Shown: positions 1-11,832, counted from the stretch's first letter. The stretch: 64,000 nucleotides of DNA from Diadophis punctatus similis (GCA_023053685.1 JALIGW010000001.1:229300434-229364433), one strand, 5' to 3'. The notes: a model not told the origin generated them from the sequence alone. Translations and numbers: made by a program.

Positions 1-242
1 CACACATTAAAAATACAGTACAGTTTTGACTGCATCATTTATTTATTTATTTATTTATTTTGTTATTCTTATATGCCGCCCAACTCCCGAAGGACTCAGG
101 GCGGCGTACAACATAAGAGATACAAGAATGAACAAAATTTCAACAATTAAAAACGGTACAAAATTTAAAAAAGGCAGTATAAAAACAACAACAACATCCA
201 TCCATTCAACCACATACATACTTGGGGGGTAAGCTCAAATGG

Positions 243-3200
243 TTAAGCTGTCCCCCCCACCTGCAGGAAGAGCCATGTCTTAACGGCCTTTCGGAAGGCC
301 AGCAGAGTGGGGATGGTTCGGGTCTCTGGGGGGAGTTGGTTCCAGAGCACGGGGCCAGCCACAGAGAAGGCCCTCCCCCTGGGGCCCGCCAGCCGGCATT
401 GCTTGGCCGACGGGACCCGGAGGAGGCCAACTCTGTGGGCCCTAACCGGTCGGAGGGAAGTATGCGGCAGAATGCGGTCCCGGAGATATCCTGGTCCTAA
501 GCCATGAAGGGCTTTAAAGATGGTGATCAACACCTTGAATTGGACCCGGAGACCGATGGGCAACCAATGCAGCTGGCGGAAAATCGGTGTCACGTGGGTG
601 TACCTCGGCACACCCACCACAGCATGCGCAGCCGCATTTTGCACCAACTGAAGTCTCCGGATACTCTTCAAGGGTAGCCCCATGTAGAGCGCATTGCAGT
701 AGTCCAAACGCGAGGTGACAAGGGCATGAGTGACCGTGAGTAAAGCCTCCTTCTCCAGATATGGCCGCAGCTGGTGCACCAGGCGAACCTGTGCAAAGGC
801 CCCCCTAGCCACAGCAGAAAGGTGATGATCTAATTTTAGCTGTGGATCTAGGAGGACCCCCAAGTTGCGGACCTGGTCTGAGGGAGTCAGTTTCGCACCC
901 TCAAAGACCAAGGAGGGACAGTTATCATGGTCCTTAGGAGGCATTATCCACAGCCACTCGGTCTTGTCGGGATTAAGTCTGAGTCTGTTCCTCCCCATCC
1001 AGATCTTAACGTCGTCCAGGCATCGGCACATTACATCAACTGCCTCCCTGAAGTCAGACGGGGTGGTAATGTACAGCTGGGTGTCGTCAGCGTACTGATG
1101 GAAACACACCCCATGCCTGCGGATGATCTCACCCAACGGTTTCATGTAGATGTTAAACAGGATGGGCGAGAGAACCGACCCCTGGGGCACCCCACATAGT
1201 AGGGGCCTGGGGGACGATCTCTGCCCTCCTGCCAACACCGACTGCATCCGATCGGCGAGATAAGAGGAGAACCACCGCAAAACGGTGCCTCCCACTCCCA
1301 ACTCGCCGAGCCGATGCAGAAGGATACCATGGTCGATGGTATCGAAAGCCGCTGAGAGGTCAAGTAGCACCAGGATGGAGGAGTTCCCCCCATCCCGGGC
1401 CCGCCAGAGATCATCCATCAGAGCGACCAAGGCAGTTTCTGTACTGTAGCCGCGCCTGAAACCCGACTGATAAGGATCTAGATGATCTGTTTCATCCAGG
1501 AGCTGCAGAAGCTGGGTCACCACCACCTTCTCTACAACTTTACCTAGAAAAGGTAAGTTGGAGACTGGACGGTAGTTTTTCAAATCGGCTGGATCCAGGG
1601 AAGGCCTCTTCAGGAGGGGTCGCACCACCGCAGCTTTTAATGACTGCGGTACGGATCCCTCTCGCAAAGAAGCGATGATCACCGCCTGGATCCAGCCGCG
1701 TGCCACCTCCCTGCTGGCCGAAACCAGCCAGGAGGGGCACGGGTCCAATAAACAGGTGGAGGTACCCATCGCTCCCATAGCCCTGTCCACATCCTCGGGA
1801 GAAACAGGCCCAAACTCTTCCCATAATGGTGGACTAAGACTCGCCCCCGTCAACTCTATGGACTCTGCCATGCCGGAGTCCAAATTTGACCGAATCTGAG
1901 CGACTTTATCCGACAGAAACTCAGCGAATTCCTCAGCTCTGCCTTGTAAGTGTTCCTCGCTCCCCCCTTTTGCAAGGAGGGAGCGAGTCACCCTAAACAA
2001 GGCGGCTGGACGAGAATCTGCGGACGCAATAAGAGCGGAAAGATAAGATTGTCTTGCCGCCCTTATCGCCACTAAATAAGATCTGATGTAAATTCTTAAT
2101 AGTGTTCGGTCAGACTCGGTCTTCTTTTTCCTCCAGCGGCGCTCCAGACGTCTCTTCTGGCGTTTCATCTCCCGGAGCTCCTCGGTAAACCAGGGAGCTT
2201 TCCGGGATCCACTGCCACGGAGAGGTCGCTTAGGCGCAATTCGGTCTAACGCCCCTGATGCTGCGGTGTTCCAAGCATCCACCAGGGAGTCAGCCGAGTT
2301 GTGTACCAGGGTTTCAGGTATTTCCCCAAGCTCCCTCTGGAATCCTTCCGGCTCCATTAGGCGCCTGGGGCGGAACCACCTAGTCGGTCCCGCCTCCCTG
2401 CGGGGGAGGAGTGGGGTTGTGAAATCCAGCCTCAGAAGGAAATGATCTGACCATGACAGTGGGGTGGTGACTATATCCCTTATCTTCAGATCATCTCTCC
2501 ACTGCCCCGAGAGAAACACTAGGTCAAGTGTGTGACCACCCTCATGGGTCGGACCTTGAATTACTTGGGTTAGGTCCATGGTTGTCATGGAATCCATGAA
2601 CTCCTGAGCTGCCCCAGAGGTTTCGCCAGCAGATGGCAGGTTAAAGTCCCCCAGCACCATAAGCCTGGGGAACTCAACCGCCAAGCCGGCTACTGCCTCA
2701 AGCAGCTCAGGCAGGGCCTTACTTACGCAGCTGGGAGGTAGGTACGTTAAGAAAAGGCCCACCTGAACCCCTAAGTCCAACTTCAGAAGGAGCGTCTCAC
2801 ACCCAACAATCTCCGGGGCAGGGATCCTACGAGGATGCAGATTTCCACGCGTTATAATTGCCACTCCTCCCCCCCTTCCCTGGGGTCGGGAATGATGCTG
2901 CACCGAGAAACCAGCTGGGCATATCTCAGAGAGGGCTACTCCCCCCTCCTGCCCTAGCCAGGTCTCGGTAACACACACCAGGTCTGCCCCCTCCTCTGTG
3001 ATTAGATCACGTATCAGGGGGGCTTTGTTGATAATTGACCTGGCGTTGAGCAGCAGCATCCTGAGCCCAGGGCCCTGAAAACTCTGGTTGCCAGGTGTCC
3101 GGGTTGAGCATGATGGAACCGGATCAGAGGGGCCGGAACAAGGGATCGCTTGTATACAGCGAGGTCTTATTCCCCGAGAGCGGCCCTCCCCTCTGCTCCC

Positions 3201-3407
3201 GCAATATCTGCCTCTTCCCATTATGACCGAGATGTTCCGGCTCTCACCCCCATCAGAGACCCCCTCCCCCTCCCCGCTGGCCCTCCCCCCTTCCTGCAGG
3301 CCATACATACCATTCTCTTCAGCCAGGATAATTTCGTTCCGTCCTCCCCCGCTTCTGTTAGTACACTCGGCGGGTGGGGGTGGACATTCAGACCCCGGCT
3401 CTACCAT
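243..3407 (-). CDS. LINE ORF2: AP endonuclease-reverse transcriptase
   Basis: An open frame of 1054 codons encoding the polyprotein that nicks target DNA and reverse-transcribes the LINE RNA there. Residues about 117-330 form an exonuclease/endonuclease/phosphatase domain: NARSI near 121, TETW near 147-150, GDFN near 253-256 and SDH near 320-322 are the expected metal and catalytic positions. Residues about 590-850 are reverse transcriptase: NYRPVSNLP near 611, LDLSAAFDT near 682-690, GVPQGSVLSP near 739-748 and YADD near 772-775. The C-terminal part (HWLPI, then RAFSV, LWNQLP and FRKAVKTWLF) is the conserved tail of L2/CR1 ORF2. No stop or frameshift interrupts it and all catalytic motifs are intact, so the copy looks young. 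The first roughly 115 residues are Gly/Arg/Pro-rich; the true start may be an internal ATG. Confidence 0.92.
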   Translation of the reverse strand: MVEPGSECPPPPAECTNRSGGGRNEIILAEENGMYGLQEGGRASGEGEGVSDGGESRNISVIMGRGRYCGSRGEGRSRGIRPRCIQAIPCSGPSDPVPSCSTRTPGNQSFQGPGLRMLLLNARSIINKAPLIRDLITEEGADLVCVTETWLGQEGGVALSEICPAGFSVQHHSRPQGRGGGVAIITRGNLHPRRIPAPEIVGCETLLLKLDLGVQVGLFLTYLPPSCVSKALPELLEAVAGLAVEFPRLMVLGDFNLPSAGETSGAAQEFMDSMTTMDLTQVIQGPTHEGGHTLDLVFLSGQWRDDLKIRDIVTTPLSWSDHFLLRLDFTTPLLPRREAGPTRWFRPRRLMEPEGFQRELGEIPETLVHNSADSLVDAWNTAASGALDRIAPKRPLRGSGSRKAPWFTEELREMKRQKRRLERRWRKKKTESDRTLLRIYIRSYLVAIRAARQSYLSALIASADSRPAALFRVTRSLLAKGGSEEHLQGRAEEFAEFLSDKVAQIRSNLDSGMAESIELTGASLSPPLWEEFGPVSPEDVDRAMGAMGTSTCLLDPCPSWLVSASREVARGWIQAVIIASLREGSVPQSLKAAVVRPLLKRPSLDPADLKNYRPVSNLPFLGKVVEKVVVTQLLQLLDETDHLDPYQSGFRRGYSTETALVALMDDLWRARDGGNSSILVLLDLSAAFDTIDHGILLHRLGELGVGGTVLRWFSSYLADRMQSVLAGGQRSSPRPLLCGVPQGSVLSPILFNIYMKPLGEIIRRHGVCFHQYADDTQLYITTPSDFREAVDVMCRCLDDVKIWMGRNRLRLNPDKTEWLWIMPPKDHDNCPSLVFEGAKLTPSDQVRNLGVLLDPQLKLDHHLSAVARGAFAQVRLVHQLRPYLEKEALLTVTHALVTSRLDYCNALYMGLPLKSIRRLQLVQNAAAHAVVGVPRYTHVTPIFRQLHWLPIGLRVQFKVLITIFKALHGLGPGYLRDRILPHTSLRPVRAHRVGLLRVPSAKQCRLAGPRGRAFSVAGPVLWNQLPPETRTIPTLLAFRKAVKTWLFLQVGGTA

Positions 3408-4540
3408 TATCGATGATCTTGCAGTACATACATATCTATCTCACTCATCCACAGACCACACACTCAAATCACAATCACACTTCCAAGAGGGGGGGGGGAA
3501 TAATTTAAAATAGGATTAAGGGTTAAGGTGGGAGGCAAGTCTTCCATATAAAAAAGTGCGTGCTAGGAGAGCAAGTCCTGCGCATCTCCCCAGCTTCCCA
3601 AGATATTCTAAAGTCTGGGAGAGAGGAAAACCTCCCTTCTTCCAGTCGTCTTGAGGGAACAAACGCTCCTATTCCCATAGTCTGCAATTGTCCTCCAGTC
3701 CAAAACGGGTTCCACATTGTCAGCACAGTTGCTGGTTCACCCAAGCCTAGCAATGGAGGGGGGGGCAAGACATAGAAAGGCCTGCACTGTTGATTCACGG
3801 CAGGCACCTCCCCCCCTCCACGGTGGCCCGTCCCCAGAAAGATCAGATGGTGATCAATAATTCCTTCAGGGGTTTCCAGTTCATTCAGCCTACCAGACAA
3901 AGAGGCAGCAGTGGCCGATATTCCAAAGATCTATAGCTTGGGGAACGCTGATCCTTAGTCCGTTCTAATATTCAAGGCAGAACCACTCGAAATGGCCCCG
4001 GCTGATTTACAAACAGTAGCCCGTCTTCGTCCCCAACCCAGGGGGAGGGGGAAAGATCACTCCAGGAGGAGGGCTTACCGCCGCAAATCTTCACAGCAAG
4101 AGTGGTGGCTTTGGAGTAGATGGTAAAACGCAGGAGGCTCAAAAGTTAAAGAAACTGAGGAGGCAGACCGAGCAACGAAGAGGGATGGCGACACTCTCGG
4201 CCGCCGATGATCGGGTGCGCCGTCCGAGCTCGCCGTTTCCTCTTCGGGATGGTATCAATCTCCCAGGAGTCTATTTCAGGCACAGCACAGTAAGGTGGTT
4301 CGGGTCAGCAAATTCAGCAGACTCAGCAGAGTATTTCCAGCGCCTTCCGCACCTTCCACATCTCAGTCCCAGTTCAATTTAAGGTTTCCTAAAAAGATCG
4401 GCCCTCACGGCGTTCCGTATTCAAAATGGGCGGCGGCGGTTTGTCGCTTGTCTTTCGGAGCAGGGAGAGTCTGGCGGAGGTTTTGCGGCATAAACCACAA
4501 GCGGCCGATGTCGTTGCCTAGTTGCCTGCAATCCCTGTTC
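3408..4540 (-). other. LINE 5' region, GC-rich
   Basis: GC-rich sequence upstream of the LINE ORF2, presumably its 5' untranslated region and internal promoter. It holds a 125-codon open frame on the element strand (3523-3900) in which I recognise no domain, so I do not call it ORF1. A CAAAATGG-type motif near 4424-4431 lies close to the presumed 5' end. No RNA-binding ORF1 with zinc knuckles or coiled coil is visible. Confidence 0.5.
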
Positions 4541-6704
4541 AATCATTGTGGCCAACATCTTCACTTTTCTGACTACATCCTACTTCCTACTTTACTATTA
4601 ATTGCATTTTTCTCAGCAAAGCCTGATTGCTCATCCATTGCGTGACTCAAATTATAATATATAAAGAATAATATTTTTTTAGTCAGTCAACAATTAAATT
4701 ATAACTGCCCATTGTTCGCTGGCAAAACTCCCTGTATATTCACACCATGAACTAGAATAGCAATGAACCCTGCACACTTTAATGGTTTCAAATTACATTT
4801 AATGTTTCTGGAACTCTTAAAATACAGAGTCCTCCATTAGTAGGCTAATCAATTATTGATCATCACCACTCTAACCTACTATGAATTTCTTTAGACTACA
4901 GTATATATCAAAACATGTTGTGAAATGATACCCCTTCAGCCATTTGACACAAGATTCCACATCACTTTACTTTCAGCATCTGTCTCAAATCAATTCACAG
5001 GAAGTAAAAGAAACCTTTAAAATTTCTTAGGAACTTTCCCCAGTATTCTAATTATGTACTATTCATACCATTTACTTTAGCGCTGAATTTCTCTCACTTA
5101 CCACCAAGTCCCTCTGCACTTTTTTTAACCAGTTGGTTCTTTACTTCCAGGGACATGATGTTATGAGTCATGCTCATGTGAATTAAGTTCAGGCTCTTCA
5201 GAACTTCTGTAACACAGTTGTTTTTGCCTTCCAGTTTCAGAATATTGGATTGAAATATACTCATGAACGAATAGCATAGACTAGAGGTACTTCTTAGGGA
5301 ACTCATACTTTGGGGGGGGGGGAGCCTTAATCACAGTGGGCAGTTTGCTCTATGATGAAAGAATGAGTTCATGGGCAGAAACAGTTTTGCAATGCTTGGA
5401 AATAAGGACAGCCATCAAGTCCTGCTGGGTAGATTTCTGTATCTGATAGCCACAAATTCACAAGTCCTCTTCAACTGCTCATTGTGGACAATGCAAACTG
5501 AAAAGATGAATAAACCTTAAAAAGAATGCTCTTAATATTGACATTCATTGTTTCAGCTGCATGATGTTGTTCAATATGAAGATAACTCACATTTATTAAT
5601 GTTCCATTTTGAACAAATTTCCTAAATTTGCAAACACTTTCTATTTGTCTTCATTGTGCTGAGCTTATCCAACACTATGCTGCATACATGTACAGTATTG
5701 CACCCACAAACATAACACAGTTATAAAACATGTCCTTCTTTCGAAGAATGTCTGTACTATGTAATCATATCAACAGCTCACTACATATATTCTGGACCTC
5801 AATTAATTTTGATTGCAGATCAGTGTTTTCTCAGTCAAAATATAGAATGGTCATCAGAAATCACTTCACTGGACCTGATTACTTCTCTCAAAAACCAAAA
5901 TTTTTGCAATTCTTTGTCAAAAATTTGTATTTTAGGGCAGCATCACTAATCTACAGTACAAGTGTAGAAATAAGAATCGCTTCATTTTTGGTCTGAGCAT
6001 TGAACATGTTTAAAAAAAATCTAAAAAAACCAAAGATGTCTTCTTTAACAAGATAGATGGGGAATCAATTATCTGAAATTATTACTGCGTGATGTTTAAT
6101 CATATGAAATGTAAAAACATCCACTACTGTAGCAACAGTGTCTTTTGATTTATTATCTAGTTTTGTAAATATAATATAATAATGTTCTTTGTGAGTTCTC
6201 TCTCTTGCAGCCTCTGCATGAGACTGTAAATCAATAGCACAATTTCTGTCACAGAGACATTTATTCCAGCTCGATACACTAACCATTTGGCTTCTTTTTG
6301 ACATTTTAAAAAATGAGGGAATTTCATCTTCAGGCCTTCAGTGACTTTGCAATTCCTATTTGGCACTAGAAACAAAAGTTTTTTCCACTTATAAACCAAC
6401 ATCTCTGATACAAAAATGACAATCTACCTGCCTTTTAAATCAATATTCATTCTATGAAATCCCAGCCCATGAGCTAAGCAAGTGTGGTATAAGGCTTCCT
6501 TGTTCAAGGCTGTAGATATATTGAAGCTGCAGAAACTGTGCCCGTATTTAGTACCAAGAGAAGTTGTTTTACTGCAGAAAACAAAGAAATCATATGCATT
6601 TTTATTTATTAAATTTATATAGCACCCATCTCACCATCAAGCGAAGATCTATCTGGTGCTGAACACAGGAATCAAACCGCATGTGTGTGCAGACACATAC
6701 AAAC
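4541..6704. other. Mostly unique AT-rich sequence
   Basis: Presumed intron or intergenic DNA. It holds the exon-like frame at 5102-5306 and a short LINE-like 3' end near 6598-6670 (AT-rich tail followed by a CCATCTCACCATCAAGCG block). Two overlapping open frames at 6065-6402 (minus) have acceptor-like sequence but cannot be assigned. Nothing else is recognisable. Confidence 0.5.
5102..5306 (-). other. Candidate coding exon, unidentified
   Basis: Read on the minus strand, an open frame of about 68 codons ends exactly at a strong splice-donor match (GGTG followed by GTAAGTGAG, donor at 5097-5101). The predicted peptide is helical and charged, with segments such as ILKLEGKNN, VTEVLKSLN and MSLEVKNQLVKK. 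Codon choice looks more protein-like than in other open frames nearby. The upstream boundary is unclear: a pyrimidine run (C10) ending in AAAG lies just before the ATG at 5306. I do not recognise the protein and it is not part of CHID1. It could be an exon of a nested or neighbouring gene, or chance. Confidence 0.25.
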
Positions 6705-7018
6705 CAGGGGTAAAATTCAGCAGGTTCTGGAGAACCGGTAGCGGAAATTTTGAGTAGTTCAAAGAACCAGCAAATACCACCTCTGGCTGGCCCCAGAGTG
6801 GGGTGGGAATGAAGATTTTGCAATATCCTTCCCCCAGGAGTGGGGAGGGAATGAGGATTTTGCAGTATCCTTCCCCTGGAGTGGGGTGAGAATGGAGATT
6901 TTGCAGTATCCTTCCCCTGGAGTGGGGTGGGAATAGAGATTTTGCAGTATCCTTCCCCTGCCATGCCCACCAAGCCACACCCACCGAACCGGTAGGGAAA
7001 AATTTTGCATTTCACCCG
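6705..7018. mobile_element. hAT-type MITE with internal minisatellite
   Basis: Non-autonomous element of the same family as 36889-37177. It is flanked by ATACAAAC (6697-6704) and ATTCAAAC (7019-7026), an 8-bp target duplication with one mismatch, as expected for hAT. The centre holds about four tandem units of roughly 41-43 bp (about 6790-6960), each containing GATTTTGCAGTATCCTTCCC or a variant; the sister copy has about two. The open frames crossing it are products of this tandem array, not genes. Confidence 0.75.
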
Positions 7019-7026
7019 ATTCAAAC

Positions 7027-8090
7027 ACATACATTATGTCCATGAGGTGAGATGTCTGTAGATATTTTCTCAGGCCTCTTTCTGACCCATGCTTTGTATG
7101 GCCCAAAACCACCCAATGGCTGTTCTTTCTATAGTTAAGAAACAATATAGTCTCTTCTCCAGGGTGTTCTGAATGGAAGAAACCTATCAGAATTTAGATA
7201 ATTTAGGTTGGCATATACTCTCTGTGTTGTTGTATCAGAGCAAGAATCCTCTTCTGAGTCACAGCAATAAAAAGGTTTGAACTTTTAAAGGACATAGAGA
7301 AGTATAGGTCAGTCTCTCTGAAGATACCATATGGAGCAGTAGCTTTGCTGTCTGCAAATATTTTCTGCTGTTTGGCCTCATTTATACTTCTCACCAAACC
7401 CCCTACTGTTTTCAGTGAGAGAATAAGATTGTTCCAATTTGCACTCATGCTTCTTCTTTTTTTGGCACTCATTGCTAATTTTGTGAGCCATGTAAGATAT
7501 AAATAAGGATTTTTTTGAGACTTATACACTATCATAGGATTACAAAACAGCCCAGACACCCAGTTTGTATCCATCTTTCAGATCACCCTTGGGAAGAGAA
7601 GGAATGTGTCTAGGCAGACATATAAGTGCAGCTTCCCCAATCATTTTATAGAAATGTTCTCATAAAATTGTGCCTAGCACATCTTCCTGGGTTCAATGAA
7701 GCAGCAGCAATGGCAGAGAAAAGCGGCCAACTGTATACACACTGATTGCTTCTGTTAGGAGCCAAATTTAGCAAGAAAGTCAGGGAACTAAGAGAGGATA
7801 AGAATGAGTGAAAGACTCAGGTGGGGACTATACTATGTCGAGGTCAGTTTGCAGATGTAGACCAAATCCATGAAGCTATGGAGATGGTCAGATAACAGAA
7901 ATGGCCACTGCTTGGAAGCAGAGCAGCCAGATATTCTCTTGCATCTGTCCTCGCCATCCTGCTCCTGCCTGTTTTGCTCCTTTATGACTAGAAGAACAGG
8001 CACTGGCTGTGGGCCTCTCTACTTTTAAGAGATAGCGTTGGGACTGGGAAGCAGTCACCCAAGGAACCAATAAGGAGGCAGCAGAACAAA

Positions 8091-8144
<54 letters not shown>

Positions 8145-9637
8145 CCCCTTCAAGTGAGATTTACAAGGGCCATGTTGATGCTTCACTCTTTACATTTTAT
8201 GTTTGCAAAACAATGAAGCTGAGATTACTGACATTTTTGAAACAAACGCAAATGGATGCCAGGTTGCCTGCCAAGGGGATAGCAAAGAATTTTTAATTTG
8301 CCCTTTTTTCACCAGTCATGAATCATTCTTTACTAAGTTTGGGATATTCTGAAGTTTCCTGAGTTTTGTATATGTATGGAGTTTCAGGAACTTGAGATGT
8401 GTAATTTTTATTTTATTAACAACTGAAAAGGAAACCATCGAGGAAAACAATGATGCAGAGCACAAACGTCATTACTATGGAACTATACTATTGTAGCTTT
8501 CTAATGAACCAAAAGGCCAATGTCTATCTATCCATCTATTGTCTTTGTCTCTCTAACTCATAATTTTTCAATAAAATGAAAGGCCAGCCTTGACTTCTAT
8601 TAAATTCACAGTTCATTTACATTAACTCCCATGTTTGTGTATTTCCAGGATATTTTCCCAGATCATCATATAGTTCTGATATTTCCTAAGGTTAGCTCAT
8701 TCAAATGTTTACCTGGCCAACCTGTCTTAGCTTTCAAGCCCAAACAAAGTCAGCCAGAATCTGCCACTTGCTAATTCCTCAGCAATCTCCCTTAAATAGA
8801 AACCAAATCTACCCAAGTACATACCTCTACCCACCAATCCACATATGTGTGTGCATATGAATATGTGTGTATAGATATGATTCATGTTATGATATGATAT
8901 GATAGCCTTCCCTCTCTGCTTTTTGTCCTTCTGGCTGTAAGGCAAGACTTAAAGGACTCAGGATTGATCTGCAATATCACAAGGGTGTTCTTTCCATTGT
9001 TAAACTACAGGTTCTGCATACATCGTGCAATGTAAGCAGATATAGAAAAAGATAAAGAATGGAAATGGGGTAGAAAAGGGAGAATAAGCCAATAGGGGAA
9101 GGCAATAAGGGAATAAGAAAAAAAAGTAGGAACAGAGAATAAACCTGCAATCACAATTACCATTAAAGTACTTATGGGCAAATTTATCCCTGATCTGTAT
9201 TCATGACAATTTAGGCTTGTATATTTTCATCTGAATAATTCCTGGTGATCAAGCTTCGCAGAGTGATAAACATAATTTTCATAATGAATCGGGGCAAAGA
9301 TGAAATCAAGCAGCACATGCTCACAAATAATTTGAGGGGGGAAACTAGAAGACCTCCTTTTCAAAGGCCGAGAGATTTCCACGTTTGAGAAATTTCTCTG
9401 TAGCACAATGGCAAAATTTGCATAACCAAGCACTATCCATAGTACCAATATGTAACTTTTTTTCTAAATATCTACATTTTAAACACATTTTAAACACATT
9501 AAAGAGGCATGATGGGAACTGGCAGATTAACCCATTTTTTAAACATGGAATAGAATATTATAATAAAAGAGATAAAATTACAGATACTGTACACACAACC
9601 TGGCTTCTTCAGTATCAACTTTTGAAAAGAAATGTTT
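7027..9637. other. Unique sequence with a CA microsatellite
   Basis: AT-rich, presumed non-coding. A 123-codon open frame (7203-7574, minus) has no recognisable domain. The only clear repeat is (CA)n at 8092-8140. No transposon ends noticed. Confidence 0.5.
8092..8140. repeat. (CA)n microsatellite
   Basis: About 24 perfect CA dinucleotides. Confidence 0.98.
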
Positions 9638-9690
9638 TTATCCCACCTTTATTATTTTTATAAATAACTCAAGGCGGCAAACTAGGAGAT
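9638..9690 (-). mobile_element. Bov-B-type SINE/LINE 3' tail
   Basis: Contains the complement of the squamate SINE/Bov-B tail: a CACCTTTATTATTTTTATA block followed by AATAACTCAAGGCGG. The same tail occurs in the more complete SINE at 55389-55615. The tRNA-derived head is not visible here, so this is a truncated SINE or a Bov-B 3' end. Confidence 0.65.
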
Positions 9691-10366
9691 GACCAGGCTG
9701 AGCCGAAGGGAGGGGTCAAGTGCATCATCAGTCTGGAGTCCCTTCGTGCCCACAAGAGATCTAAGTCCAGCCCACCTTGAATTCCTGTGACTCTTATCTA
9801 CCGCCAATCTGCTTGGGCCGTTAATAGTTCATATTTTTATAGAGAGCTTAAGCTTGCAATAAATATTTATATCCATTTGAACTGCATGGATCTGCTTATT
9901 CCCCTGGCACTTGACACAAACATTCATATGCCAAAGTGTTTGTAACTCCATTTCTTTTAATAATTGCAGAGGCATGCAAGTGGGAGGTGGAAGAAGGAAA
10001 GGGCTGCAAAAGAAGAGAAGAGAAAAATGACCTCGTATGGCCTGCCCAATTAATTTCTCCTATAATTTCTGTTTGCAACATGCACACACATGACTGAATG
10101 GTTAAATTACAATAGAAGACAGCTTTAAATTACTTGCCTGAGTAATTCTGAATATATATGGCCATGAGGGACAATAGAGAGAAAAGCTAAAATAGCAAAA
10201 TCAGTTCATGCCAATAAAATCTATAGGACAAACATTCGAACAGTTATATTGGAATACAATCCAACCAACTCTCTGAAATGCCCATTAACCATGGCATTCC
10301 ACATTAATCTTTACATATGTCATGGACACAGAATGTAATGTTTAAAAACAAAACAATTTCACAATA
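9691..10366. other. Unique sequence
   Basis: No gene or clear repeat seen; open frames are short and unrecognised. Confidence 0.4.
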
Positions 10367-10855
10367 CAAATAGTCCTCACTTACCAACCACTCATTTAGT
10401 AGCTGTTCAAATTTATGATAGTGTTGAAAAAAAATAGTTTTACAGCGGATTTATGACTATCTATGACAGTGGTTCCCAACCTTTTTGTGATCGAGTACCA
10501 CTTGGAGGTCCCGTACAGTTGCCGCGTACCACCTGGTTCCAGAGAAACTAAATTCGATCAGATATCACTTTATTTCCATAATTGTACCGTTCCTTTTTTG
10601 GCCCCGCGCATCCAGCAACTGGATTCTCGGGCCGCTGGGACCAGGTGGGTGGCGTGTGGCAACAGTTGCAAATCGTTGCCAGATTATCTTGTGTTAGGCA
10701 GTAAACATTTTTGTGAAGTAAAAAATAACTAACTAAAAGTGTTCGCGTACCACCTGGAAGGCCCTCGCGTACCACTAGTGGTACACGTACCATAGGTTGG
10801 GAACCACTGATCTATGACTTTCGCAGCATCCCTCATTCATATGATCACCATTACA
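10367..10855. mobile_element. Tc1/mariner-like MITE, interrupted
   Basis: The left end (TAGTCCTCACTTACC after a TA at 10365-10366) matches the terminal family seen complete at 55627-56015, which begins CAGGTAGTCC. It is split by the hAT element at 10467-10809, and the right end is degraded, so the right boundary is approximate. Confidence 0.6.
10467..10809. mobile_element. hAT MITE, 343 bp, perfect 8-bp TSD
   Basis: Terminal inverted repeats CAGTGGTTCCCAACCT and AGGTTGGGAACCACTG are bounded by identical 8-bp copies of ATCTATGA (10459-10466 and 10810-10817). It has no transposase ORF and is nested in the mariner-like MITE at 10367-10855. Confidence 0.92.
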
Positions 10856-11491
10856 GTAAGTACATATTGTCCTGTGACTGACCTGTGTTGTTTTTAATTT
10901 TTTCTCCACCCTTACAAAGCAGAAGGATCTAATTACATTTTTACTCCCCTCAGATGAAATAGGAACAAAATTTGATCATTCCTCAGAATTTAAATTAGAT
11001 GTGCACAATTTGTGACTCGCCAACTTGAATACAACAGAATCAGTCATCCATGTGGTGACTGCTAAATGCTCGAGAACATCCTCATTTTACACCTCTGGTC
11101 AGATAATAGAGCAAATAGCTTATCAAATCCTTGATGGGCTTTCATATGTGACTTGTTAGTTTCAGTCAGTTTGGCAAATGCATCAAACCCAGTCTGGTTG
11201 CTGCATGAGCTGAGAATATATTAAACACAAAACAATCACAGTCACTGACTGAAGGGAGCCTCCAGTTACTCATCTTGACATCTGATGGATGACAGAATGT
11301 TCCAGCTGAGAACAAACATACTAAGCAGATCAGAATGCGCGAATCAGACATTTTAAAAGAAAGTGTACCATGTCCCGGGCAGAAACACACACACACACAC
11401 ACACACGTCTTAAAAGGTTTATTATTATTATTTATTAGTGTGTGTGTACACATACTAATAATTAATAATAAAAACCTGTTTTCACTTATAC
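10856..11491. other. Unique sequence
   Basis: No gene seen; a short (CA)n lies at 11386-11406. Confidence 0.4.
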
Positions 11492-11832
11492 CAGGGCTGT
11501 CAAACTCAAGGCCCGCGGGCCAGATCCGGTCTGCAGGGTGCTTAGATCTGGCCTGCGGGGCCGGTCTGGAAATAGCAAAGGACAGGCCCCCGGTGCCTCT
11601 GCTAGCAAAAATGGGGCGATCAAGGTGATCAAGTAGATGAAGTAAATATTAAAAAAACCAAAATCACAGAAATATACGCATACCTATTTTTATAAGTTTA
11701 TAAAACCATGTCTGCAGAGGTGCGGTCCCGTGTCATGCCCACCATGGCCATGCCCACCATGGCCACACCCACCCACTAAGGTCAAACCCAATCATGATGT
11801 GGCCCTCAATGAAATTGAGTTTGACACCCCTG
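11492..11832. mobile_element. hAT MITE, 341 bp
   Basis: Termini CAGGGCTGTCAAACTCAAGG and TGAGTTTGACACCCCTG form inverted repeats, flanked by ACTTATAC and ACTTAAAT, an imperfect 8-bp duplication. Same terminal family as 30131-30254. No coding capacity. Confidence 0.8.

Larger units (their letters stand above)
38..4540 (-). mobile_element. Near full-length L2/CR1-type LINE
   Basis: Non-LTR retrotransposon on the minus strand. Its 3' end is at the left, where the sequence ends in a (TTTA)n tract (AAAT on the element strand, about 38-60) preceded by a short GC-rich stem typical of LINE 3' ends (about 77-105). It carries one intact endonuclease/reverse transcriptase ORF (243-3407) and a GC-rich 5' region reaching to about 4540, where composition drops sharply to AT-rich. 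The 3' end family recurs at 17656-17830 and 40543-40998. The 5' boundary is inferred from composition. A weak target duplication (TTTTGACTGCATC near 24-36, TTCTGACTACATC near 4565-4577) is possible but has mismatches. Clade within CR1/L2/L3 is not certain. Confidence 0.88.

Noticed and set aside
24..4577. Target duplication around the large LINE
   Set aside because: Only about 11 of 13 bases agree and the 5' end is not fixed; kept as a remark, not a feature.
6065..6402. Two overlapping minus frames with an acceptor-like TTTTGTTTCTAG
   Set aside because: Both frames are open, neither resembles a known protein, and no donor closes an exon.
7203..7574. 123-codon minus frame
   Set aside because: No domain, no convincing splice sites and no neighbour exons; length is within chance for AT-rich 64 kb.
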